Of a DNA stretch of 64,000 nt, positions 24,901-36,900 are shown piece after piece (position 1 is the stretch's first letter; every line of letters starts with the position of its first letter). The notes under the pieces are model-generated. The model saw only the letters and a list, made by a program, of their open reading frames with translations. It searched no databases and had not been told where the DNA came from. The translations under genes were made by a program, and so were the position numbers. This DNA is from Apus apus (Eukaryota > Chordata > Aves > Apodiformes > Apodidae): positions 3,313,659 to 3,377,658 of the forward strand of contig NC_067283.1 of assembly GCF_020740795.1 (NCBI RefSeq), read 5' to 3'.

Positions 24901-27900
24901 TCTGCTCCCAAATTCCCTATGAATATCCTTAAAAAGGGATTGAGAAACAAAGAGACTAAGTGACTAGTCTAAGCTGATATAAAGCATGTGTCTTTGGTGA
25001 GACCTCGCAGCATTTCTCAGTTCTTGGTGGCAGGAGAAAGCCTCTGCTTTGACTGTCCTCGGGGCTAGGGCAGGATGGCTGGGTCACTAAACCTGCAGGG
25101 CTTTCCTTGGCCTTCCTTGGAGCTAAAGGAAGGAAGAACTATAAAGGAAAGAGAACCGAGTCCTCAGGCTTACCCAACATCGAAAAAGTAAATCCTGACA
25201 ATAGTCCAAGCAGTGATGAACACAGAGGGGGCACCTGACAAGAGAAGAGATGGTGTTACTGTCAGAAATCATTATCACTGTTTTCAGGCCTGTTCTACCC
25301 CACTCTCCATCTCTCCTGGGCAACCAAAGTGATGCCTTCCCTCAAGAGTGGGCAAATGCTTCATGTTTTCAACCCTCACATGCCAAACAAGCAACACGTT
25401 GCCTTTGTCTCCCACTGGCCATGCAAGATGAATTCCCTGTAACTGCTCCCTAGCATGTTTATCTTCCTGCTGCAGTGCTTGCAGAAAAACCTTCTGATGG
25501 TGAAATGCAAGGAATAGGAATTACTCTGAACATCTACAGTGTGGACACCTGTAGCTAAGCCAATCATCACAGGCTTTCTTTAGCATCAACAGGGAGAAAT
25601 ACATACTGCTAACACTGAAGTCTGAGCTACATTAGATATTTTCTTTATCAGAGAATCATAGAATGGTTTGGATTGGAAGGGACCTTAGAGATCATCTAGT
25701 TCTAACCCTCTGCATGGGCAGGGACACCTGCCACTAGACCAGGTTGCTCCAAGCCCCATCCAACCTGCCCTTCAACACTGCCAGGAATGGGGCAGCCACA
25801 ACCTCCATGGGCAGCCTGTTCCAGTGTCTCATCATTGTAACAGTGAAGAATCTCTTCCTAATGTCTAACCTGTATCTAACCTCTTCCAGCTTAAAACTGT
25901 TCCTCTTGTCCTGTCACTCCATGCCTTTGTAAAAAGTCCATCTCCAGCTTTCCTGTAGGTCTGGCTTCAGGCACTGGAAGGTGCTCTAAGGTCTTAAGAC
26001 AAGAAACAAGCCCTTGGATTTTCCTGGCTGTACTGCCTGGACATCCACTGACTGGGTGGAGATTGGAGTGACAAGTTCACATGTATATGTGTGTAGCAGG
26101 TCAGATGAACCTGCCCCTGCTCTTCACTCCATGACCTTCTGCCTGACTAGGGTGGTTTTGTTCCATCCTTGTGGTGCCACTTTCCTCTGTCTCTTGTGTT
26201 TTATTAGATTGAGATTGGAAACTCTCCAGGAAGGACACAGTGCTGTGTTAGTCACAGTGGTGTGTACTGTTTATTACCAGTGACTTCTGAGTGCAATGGC
26301 AATATAAACAGCAGGAGCTGCAATGAATGTGTCTGAATTATTAATTCCTGCATGATCCATTTCTGATCCACCACTGATGCTCTTGCAAATGAGAGATGAC
26401 TGAAAGGTCAACAGATCCTTCAAGCATCTGTGTTTGTCTTGAATTGCCCTTCCCCATCCAAGCAACCTCAGGATACATGACACATGCAAGGGATTTCCTT
26501 TCATTTAAGATCATCAGCTGCAGACATTTTTCTTTAAAATCTGCCAGCTCTGTTGTGCTGGAAGAAATGGTGTCTATGCACATGAAAAGGTTTAAAGATG
26601 GCCTGACCTGATTAGTTGTACCTAGAACAAGGCCTGGTAACATCTGTGCTCATACCACAGAGCATTGTCCCTCCTCTGCAGTGTGAACCCAGGTAGAACT
26701 CCTGTCACTTTCTGTGGAAGTTACTCCATGGCTAAATGATCAAATCCTGAGCCCAGACATCCCCCTGAATATTTTTTCCTTCAAGATTCTTCCCTGCTCT
26801 ATTATTTCTCAGTTCCAGCTATTGAGACCATGCACTAGGAAGATACTTTCCTTACTTAAACAGAAATCTTCAGCTAAATGGCTTAAAGGGGAAAAGATAT
26901 TTCTGTTTCCTCTTTGGAAGAAAGAAGAAGAGTTGATCTGGCAGGATTAATTTGCAGAAGTTAGGAATTCAGCTCCAAGTTATTAGTGAAGAGTTTAGTT
27001 CTCTCTTCCTTGGCATTATTTTATTTTATTTTATTTTATTTTATTTTATTTTATTTTATTTTATTTTATTTTATTTTATTTTATTTTATTTTATGTGGTT
27101 GAGACTTGATTCACATTAAAGCTGGAGAAGTCAGGAATGCAGTAAGCAGAAGGTTATCAGCATTAGCCCACAGGAGATGGGATCTCAGGTTAGCCAACTG
27201 GCCTGAATTCAGTAAGACAAGAAGAGGGTGCCAGACTGCAGGGTCTGGCTCAGTCCAGGAGTCCTGCTTTGCTGGGATCCATCCTTACACTTCAAGGTCA
27301 ACTTCAGGATCTCAAGAAGGGTCAAAGGACTAAATGACTGTACAGCTGATGAGGAGTTTCAGGTCAACAATCCTTAAGGACCATGAAGTGCTCAACTATC
27401 AGTTAACCTAGCACAAACTAAGGACTTGAATACCTTTGAAGATTTAGGTTAATGCTCTTAAACCCCTCTGGCCATCACTTGATCTTGCTCCTGGCTGCAC
27501 TACCAATTCTTGGCAGCAAGGTAACACCTCTACCACAGCAGTGCCCTGTCTGAGCCCCAAGATTTATGTATTAAACTGCTGTTAAAAACTATAGAATCAT
27601 GGAATGGTTTGGGTTGGAAGGGACCTTAAAGATCATCTAGTTCCAACCCTCTGCATGGGCAGGGACACCTTCCACTAGACCAGGTTGCTCCAAGTCCTAT
27701 CCAACCTGGCCCTGGACATCTCCGGGGGCGGGGAGGGGGGGGGGAACATGCCTGCCAGGATCACCTCTTGGCATTTAATTTTGAGAAGATGCATACCCCA
27801 GCCAATCAAGATGTACCACCAAAAGTACTTCCTCTCTGAAAAGAAGGAGATGACCAACAGGGTGTGAAGATACAACCCCTCCACCAGGAGCCAGAAGAAG

Positions 27901-30900
27901 TTGGCCATGACGCAGTACTGGAAGAAAACCATCATGACTTTGCAGCCTACCTGGAAGAGAAGAAACAAACAGTGATGAACTGCAGCATGTTTCCATAGCA
28001 AACACATGGAATTACCTATAAACCTTGCTCCTTGTGTAACTTTGAGACCGCTTTTTGCAGCACCTGAAGCCTTTTTGGAACAAGCTCCATGGTAAAAAGC
28101 CCAACCAAGCTTGCTATGGGTGGACATTCTGGTCATGTGTTAACCCCTCATTGAGTGCAGCTTGCATCCTTGAGCCAGCTCAGGTCTGGATGCTGTTTGT
28201 GTGAGCCTGGAGATGCACTCAAGCTTGGAAACCCTGCTGAGCAGTGACAAACTGATATGCTGGACCATGATCCCTACCAGCACTCTGCAGGTTTTGGATG
28301 TACATCTGTGGGAAGCTAGCTTAGTGGCAGAGTGGGTGCCAGAAGGTCCTGCTCTGCTGTGTAGTCACCAGCCTCTGCTCTGCCAGGGAGGCTTTGTGGG
28401 GCTGAGCTATGAAGAAAACCATTGCACTGGTTGATAAGAACCCTCCAAAAAGGTGCTACTTCAAACTGAGACCAACTCAGTTTATGGTGTAGCCAACAAA
28501 CCTACATTCACAGCATCACCAAGGCTGGAAAAGACAATTAAGATCATCAAGTCCAGCCTATGACCAACATCACCACATCAGCCAGACCATGGTTCTAAAG
28601 TGCCACATGCAGCCTCTCCTTGAACATAACCAGGGATGGTGCCTCCATCACTTCAGCATGATGGAAGTGATTTGCACTGGAGAGCAAACAAGAATGGGTG
28701 GGAGTTTCTTATGCACTGTCTTGGGGAATGACACTCTGAGTGACTTAGGCATCATGGTCCACCTCATCATTCCCAGTGGGGCTGCCTGACTCCCTGAACC
28801 CAAAGAAATGAAGGTTGAACAAACTGATTTCCTAGGAGAAAAAAACAACTAATCAAAAAAACCCGACAAAACCAAAACAAACCCTGACAAAATACCTGTA
28901 TTAATTAGCCCCTGAAATCAAAGTTCAATTATGATCACTCCACAGCCCAGCAGTTATAGCAAAAACTGAAGGTGTTTGAGACAGAGGTTTGAAAAAAGCC
29001 AAGACTACAAAGAATTGTGAATATTCAGTTAGGAAAAGAAGGTCTGCCATATATATATATATATATTTAAACAAAAGAATAGTAAGAAGCAGCAGGGTAA
29101 ACACTAATGAGCAAGGACAGATTTTGATTGTATTGGAAGGGGAGAGATTTGAAAAGGGAAGGAGGATTCTTTTTTTTCTTCAGGAAATGAATAATTAAAC
29201 ACAGTAACTTGCTGTGTGAAGACTTCACTGCAGCACAGGTAGTGGGAACAGTCACCTTGCAAAAGAAAAAAACCAAAAGGATAATTTCTCTCTGAGACTC
29301 AGGGGCCAAACCCACTGCAAAGCACCTGAAGGTAGAAATCAGTTGGCCAAAGAAGTGTGTCAGCCCTGGTCGTTGCCTCAACCCATGTGTCCAGGTCCAG
29401 CCACAGCCCTACAGAAGATCACTGGTGGCATCATCACACACATCCACAGTCTAAGCATCCTTGAGGTGTTGATTCAGCCATAGCTTTGTTGCCCTCAGTG
29501 AGTCTGCCTGGGGAATACCCTGCACTTTTGGGGGCAAAGGCACAAGAACCTAGCTGGTAGCACTCTCTGGTTAGTGGCTCCTCCTTGGTGCTTTGCACAG
29601 GCAATATATTTAACTTGAGTAGTAATTGATTAACTTGAGTAATAACTGATTTGCACCAGTGACAAGGTCTTACTTCCCACCCGCCCCCCAGCCCCTTTTC
29701 TGGCTCAAAACAGTTGCTATGAAACACTCTGGCTAAAAGGAAAAGTGTGGAAAGGGTTTTCTCAATGTCACATGTTTTGGAGAGGGCCTGGTCCCCATCC
29801 ACCACTCCAAATTAATTCAACCCCCTCCTAGCCCCCACCAGAATGTCACACTGGAGACCTCCATGGGCTCCTGCTAATCAATTTATATGTACATCAGCTC
29901 ACTCCTGGGAGGCAGGTGGCACAAACGGACTTGCTGTAGGGTGGTGATGGGGAAGGTGGAGGCAGACCAGGCAGTTAACTCCCAGGGAGGGAAGGTGACA
30001 CAGAGCTGAGCTGACAAGGGCTGGGGATGCAGCAGCATCCTCCCCATGGCATGCCCATGCTCTTTGTTTCATAGAATGACAGCATGGTTTGGGTTGGAAG
30101 GGACTTTAAAGATCATCTAGTTCCAACCCCCCTGCATGGGCAGGGACACCTGCCACCAGCCCAGGTTGCTCCAAGCCCCATCCAACCTGCCCTTCAACAC
30201 TGCCAGGGATGGGGCACCCACAGCTTCTCTGGGCAACCTTTTTCAGGGTCTCACCACCCTCACAGGGAAGAATTCTTCCTACTATCTAACTTAAATCTCC
30301 CCTTTTCCAGTTTAAAGCCATTACCCCTCACCCTATCACTACATGCCCTTGTAAAAAGTCCCTCAAGTTTCTCCTTCTACTGTAGGCATAAGGTTGTGAG
30401 ACATTGACACATCTAATTTCTTTTGCCCAAAGCCTGAGTGCCTGCTTGGAGTGTCTGCAGCCAGTGGGGATTTGCTGGTGTGAGTGTCCTGAGCCCTCCT
30501 GGGGCTACTGAATAAGAATTGATTTCATTCTGTCAGAGTGTGGTCCTAATTCAGAAGCTCACAGGTGAGAGGCAAGGTTTAAGTGAGCAGTTTTGATGCA
30601 TCTCAACCACATGCTCCCCAAGCATGGCTTTGCTCTGGGGCTTGAACACTAGGGAATCCTTTCTGGCTGGTTGCATTGAAGCTATGGCAGAGGCATGAGG
30701 CTGGAGCAACTCAGAAGGAACCACAACCTTTTATGGCACCAGGAAAGGCTGCTCACAAAAAGAGCACAATTCCTGCCTAACACAGACTCTCAGGCAGGGA
30801 TCCCCAGCTTGAGTGTGCAGAGCTCCTGCTGCCATGGAGGCGAAGTTGTGTTGAACTCAGGCTGTGGCAGCAGAATCCCCAGATCTAGGTGCTCAAATCC

Positions 30901-33900
30901 ATTAATTCTCTGTTGGTATTGGCAACGAGGTTTCATGACTGATTGAGATGAATCTGAGCTTGTTACAGACATGAGGTGGATCATGCACATGGGCAGCAGG
31001 GGAGTTTTGGCAACTTCTTCTCTGAGGGACCTGTAGCAATCAATTCTTTGCTCCATGCTGAGGGATATTTGGCTATTTGAGCAGTGGGTACCACTCCAGA
31101 TGTATTTTATCTGGAGAAAAGATATTTTTATGCATCATTTGGAGCACCCTTTCAAGACCCATCTGGACACATTCCTGTGGGATCTGCCCTAGGTATTCCT
31201 GCTGCAGCAGGGGGGCCAGATTTGATGATCTTCAGAGGTTCCTTCCAACCCCCATGATTCTGTGATTCTGTGATGGGGATTGCCTGTGCAAACCTTTAGG
31301 ATATTCACCAGTATTTTAAGGGGTATGAGATGGCCAAAGTCTGCCCTTTGTGGAGAATCCTCACTGAGCAGGCAAGACAGGGAAAAAATGCACATATTGC
31401 ACTGTACCACTTTTCTGAAAGGCTGGTTTCCTCAAATGTAGACAAATCTTTGAAATAATTCCTACTGTTTTGTATTTTAGATGGATATTCACAGGTGTAC
31501 AAAGTGCATGCGAAATACTGTCCTGTTGGAAAAGGAGGGTTTAGTATTCCCTGAACATGAGTGGGAATGCCTACCTTCTGGATGGAAACCAGGCCTATGG
31601 CTCTCAAAGAAATGCCTTCTCTTCAAAATTAGGGCAGTAAATGCCCTCTGAGACAGAGCTGCCCTGAGGACACATCTATTTGTTGCCTAAGAAGGCAACA
31701 GAGAAGGCAGAATATGCTGCAAAGGGAATTCCTGCACTTATTTTAGGGCAAATATTTAATGAGCTGTTGATAACTTAGGAACGTACACTGTCCTTTCCAT
31801 ACAGAGATGGATGAGCAGGGATCAAGCACATAGTTAGTTAGAAAGTTGTTGTGATGTTGAAACCTGCTTAGTTGAGCAGCTGGGCAAAATTTTTAGGGTG
31901 TCAGTAGCAGGTCAAGTTCAGAGCTTTATGGAATGGTCGGGAAAGCAGCTGAGCTGTCTCCAGCCAGGGAAAAACACAGCCCTCTCTGTCAGATCATAGC
32001 AAGAATGCACTCAAAATGCAACCAGTTTTCTGAGAAAGTGGCGAAGAGAAGGGACATAAGAATGGGAAAAACAAGACTGAGCAATAGCCCAACCAGGTTT
32101 CTTCCCTGTGCCTAGCAGCACTTCACATTTTCAAATATTGTTAGCCCTGAGAAAACCATCTTTCTCCTAAAACTGATGCAATGACCATCTGAGCCACCCA
32201 GAAAAATGAAGTTCAGATGGTGGAGGAAATAATTAACCCAGAGCTGAACTTGTCATTGCATTAAATGCACACGTCACACTCCTCAGTGATGATGACTCTA
32301 CTCCAAGTATCCTTGCTCATTAAGAGCTCCTCAGGACTGTCAGTCCTGACCAGTTGCTGAATTATTCCAGCTCAAGGTAAACAGCTTAGTTGGACAGGAG
32401 CTGGTCTGAGGTTTTGAGGGCGGTACACACACCCAAGCAAGACACATGCATTCATTAGCCTCCTGTTAATACAGCAAAAGCCTACAAAAAAAGGTCAATT
32501 AACTCCACAGAAACACTGTGGTGCCTCACGGAGCATCACTGCACTAACACCAGTCTCCCTTGTCTTCTTCAATGGGGGTTTGGTGTGTTACAGGCTTAGG
32601 ACTTGGGTTAAAGAAGAATTTAGCTCAAAGAAGGATAAAGGGGCACCTGGGATTAAATTGGGATGCAAACAGTCTGCCTGAGTCTCCTCACCCCAGCCAT
32701 GGGAATCCCCATCACAAGACCTGACCTGTCCCTCTCCCGTACATGGATGTGATCCCGTGTTCCTCCCTTGTACCCTCAAACTCTGCGGCTTCCTGCAGCG
32801 TGGCAGGTTTGTGACAAGGCACAAAGACATATTTCAGTCAGCTTAGAGTTGTTTTTAAGACATCATATGCAATCCTGGGCAATAGTGCAGCTCCTGGCAT
32901 TATTTATGAAGTTCAGGCTCCAGTGCCTTAGGCAAAAACGTGGGCTCAGATTCACCTCAATCAATCATGAAACGTGGAGGCCTTAAAATCCCCTTTTCAG
33001 CACTTAGATCCTTTTACCTGGGCTACCACCACAAGAGATTTACACAGAGATTTCTGCAGGCCTCTTCAACAGAATACAGATGAAAACTCATTTTCTCAGT
33101 GACAGATTTATCCACCTCTTTCCTTTTATGATGCCCACAAGACATGACCTATCTGAAGGGATAGTGTCTGAGTGACTCGTGCTGGATTCATCCACAGCAA
33201 TAGCTGCTCTTCTCCTCAGCCTGGTCGAGGAGGCCTCCTTGATCCTATTTAAAAGCTTTTTTAGATCTCACTCATGATCCTGTTGCTCAGGCACACCTGG
33301 AAGATAAAGTAGCACTGAGCAAGTGCCACCTGCTTTGGAGATCCTGAAACTAGGGCCTTCAGGCACGTAGACTACCCTAACCCTACATTTCCATAACTAT
33401 AGTGCTATTTTTGACACTCATCTCACAATCAAAACTAAGTTCAGGAGTCTCAAACTTGAGGTGATTCCCACCCCATGTGCCTAAATCAGATTGAATCCCA
33501 TTCTGGCTCTTCTGGTAAGATGTCCACCTCAGCCAAGGTATGTCCAATCTGTAATGAGGACAAAATGACCAAATCATTGTTCTGCTTGTAAGATTAGACA
33601 GCATGATTAATTCCCCATCTCACATGCTGGCACTGGAAATCATTCAACTGACAAACTCCCAATCATTTTATAACCTAAATATTGTAAAGCACAGTCCATA
33701 GCTCTGCATTGTCCATTAAATTCTGTGCCAGTTGCATGGAGATATTCCTTTCTTCTCTATCATGAAATCTGACAAGCAAGTAATTTTAAATTATAAATTG
33801 CTACACTAGTGTGTGGCTCTGCAAATTTTCCTGGAAGATGACCCAAAATTTTGGGTGTTGAGGACTTTATCTGTCAATAAAGAAATTAGACTGAGGAAAT

Positions 33901-36900
33901 TCTTAAAATGATAGAAAGAAAGTGGCTTCTGAGTGAGGCACGTAGCCTTCAGTTTGTGAGGACCTGAGGTGTGGAGTTCAAAGCCTCTGTTGAAGTAATT
34001 TCTCATCTATCAGGAATTAAAACAAAGACCTTCACAGGAATAATAATCTCATGCCTTGATGATGGACCCTTCAGCTCCTGCTGCCCTTGATGGCTTCAAC
34101 TGTAAGTCAATGGAGACAGAGCAACGTAATCGATTGCACAGGCACCATCTATCTCAGGCACAAGGATAAGAGGCTTCAAACACTCACTGTCCGTGTTTAC
34201 ATGCTGCTCTGCACCAATGGTGCTCCAGAAACACTACACAAGAGTGCTCTTAAGCCTTGGCAATAGGAAATGAATCCCATTTATCTTAACCTGCTTTACT
34301 CTAGGTCACAACACATTACATTTTCATGCGTCCATCATTGCCTAAGAGCACACATTGGAATACTTACTCCATGTCAGCTGTCACTGGGCAATTTATTAAG
34401 CCATTATAACCTGGATTTGTGTCTGAGCTTGTTGATTTGCTACCACTTTCATAAAGCAGAAATGTTATTTCTAGACTGAGGAGCTGTGCTGTGCAGCCAT
34501 CCACATGCACACAGATGCACTTCCTCAGCAAGCCAAGTCTTGCCTGCTCCCTGCAGGCATTTAAAAGATGTGTAGATATGGAACTTAGGACATGGCTTAA
34601 TGGTGGCCTTGGCAGTGTGCTAGGTTAATGGTTGGACTTGATCTTAAAGGTTTTTTTCCAATCAAAATGATCCAAAAGAAAAAGATGGAGACATTAGAAA
34701 CAAGCTATTTGGCGTAATCTCCTCTTCCTTCCTGTGCCAGCGCTTCCATTTGCACCAAGGTTGGGCCACTACTGAACCTAGATAGAGTGAGAAATTCTTT
34801 AGTGTGAGGGTGGTGAGACACTGGAACAGGTTGCCCAAAGAAGCTGTGGCTGCCCCATCCCTGGCAGTGCTGAAGGGCAGGTTGGATGGGGCTTGGAGCA
34901 GCCTGGGCTGGTGGGAGGTGTCCCTGCCCATGCAGGGGGGTTGTGACTAGATGACCTTTAAGGTCCCTTCTGACCCAAACCATTCTGTGATTCTATGACT
35001 GCACTTCAGGCCTTGCCCACTTCCCATGCAGGCTCGCCCACACGCACCCGTATCTGCTGAATTCAGTTGGCAACTCTTACGTCTGCTTTCCCCCACGTCA
35101 GCAGCAGGTCTTTGCCCCCTGGCTGTGACCCTCAAGATCATTCAAGCATTTCTCTTCCACTGCTTTTAACAGGGGTTATGTAACTCAGCCTTTGAGGGAC
35201 CAACCCTTTCTATTTTGTCTCTTGGGAGTACTCATTCAATTTTTTTTTTGAGGCAGCCTTGTGAGTATTTCTAAGATGGTGATTAGCTTTATCTGGTCTG
35301 GCCTCTGCGCCTGATGACTCAGAGTTCAGCTGAGGTGTAAAAATAGAATTATCTTGGTAAATGGGGAAACTGTCCCAATTCCGTGCTCATCGTTCGCAGA
35401 GTAATGGTACTTGCGAGCACAGCTTCAGCTTCAGATAAAGCAACCACAAGGCAGAAACTAAAGAGAGATTCTGTGCTGTGAGGGTGGTGAGACCCTGGCC
35501 CAGGTTGCCCAGAGAAGCTGTGGCTGCCCCATCCCTGGCAGTGTTGAAGGGCAGGTTGGGATGGGGCTTGGAGCAGCCTGGGCTGCTGGGAGGTGTCCCT
35601 GCCCATGCAGGGGGGTTGGATCTAGATGATCTTTAAGATCCCTTCCAACCCAAACCATTCTATGATTCTATGATAACTGCACCTTATCCAATGATTTCAA
35701 TGGGACCATCCAAGCACAAAGGTGTTGCCTGAGATAAGGAAGTGCTTTACAATCTCTCTTGCCATGGAAATGAAGCCCAATGTGAAATGAGATCCACCTG
35801 GTTTTGCCCAGCTGTGTAGTCTGAAGGAGACTCTTGCTCTTCCCACTGAATAGGTAGCAGTCACATTTGGTTTTCACCTCAAGGAGCAGCAAAAGGAGTA
35901 AAGGAAAAGTCACTGCTTATGTGAAATGGAACTTTCTCACCATGCTCATTTACTCGTGGCTGACCTGAACCACCTCACCCTGCCCACAAACTCCTGTGAA
36001 ACCCAGCCAAATAGTCCCTGTTGGCTTCAAGAGATGGATGTTGCAATGGACTGGCTTCAGTTGCTGTTCCTGAGCTTTTTGAAGGCATTTAATTTCAACT
36101 TAGGATTCTGCTGAACATCTCTATGATGTTCCTGTCAGAACACAAACTTGGCACACCCATCTCCTTGGTCTACATTTTTACCATCAGGTTAAATAAAGAG
36201 ATTTGCATCTGCCAAACAATTTCTGTGGAATATTATCCCCACATCTGTTGATAACTCTGTATTTGCAGATCACTGCTACAATCTAAGTTTTACAGCAAAA
36301 CAAATGTCAGAGGGGAAAGAAATAAGAAAACCAAACCCTACAGAAAGCTCCTATAAATGATACAAGAAGTAAAAAACAATGGAAAAAAAGCAGGGGGAAA
36401 GAATAGAGGCATTGACAGGTTTGTTGTTGGAGACCTTAAAATACTTTTGTGTGGCTGGTAAATAAAATATAATTTAAGTCTTCTTCCAGCAACAGGTCAT
36501 GCCAAATTTAGCAATTTGCTTCTTTCATCTGAAATGCTGGGAGAAGTCTCTGTTCCTCTGGATTTTACAGCCTTGAATCTTTTCTGGAACAAGGGGGTGC
36601 CTTTATCCTTTTTTCTTTAAAGGAACTAAGCACAGCACTTTCTCTTCTAATAAAACCCTGTTAGAGCTTTGGTTTTGCCCTCTTCTAAAAAGCACAGTGG
36701 TCAGAGCACTCTGTAAATTGAACTGTTTGTTCAAATCTCTCCTCAGACTGAAGGAGCTCAAGGCCATATCTAGCCATTAGACACTAAACCTTCAGTAAAT
36801 TGTGTATCAGGCCCTGGGTATATGAACTCATACCTGGGCCTCCCAAGTCAAAACATTATCCTGCAAGTTTAATGCAGAAATAAACCAATTATTTGACCTA

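Larger units (their letters stand above)
21962..25173 (-). other. VIPR1: VIPR1 intron 8 (3.2 kb)
   Basis: Three minus-oriented CR1 copies (24641-24910, 22596-22875, 21991-22318). The unique stretch between them, about 23.55-24.35 kb, is notably AT-rich, with several TAAT/ATTA motifs and a 12-A run at 23802-23813. Confidence 0.85.
25235..27796 (-). other. VIPR1: VIPR1 intron 7 (2.6 kb)
   Basis: Starts with a G-run tract on the plus strand (27724-27744) and a truncated CR1, then a 15-copy ATTTT array (27018-27092) and another CR1 (25651-25994). Confidence 0.85.

Noticed and set aside
27018..27092. CRISPR-like array
   Set aside because: Regular units are a simple pentamer without spacers in a vertebrate intron.
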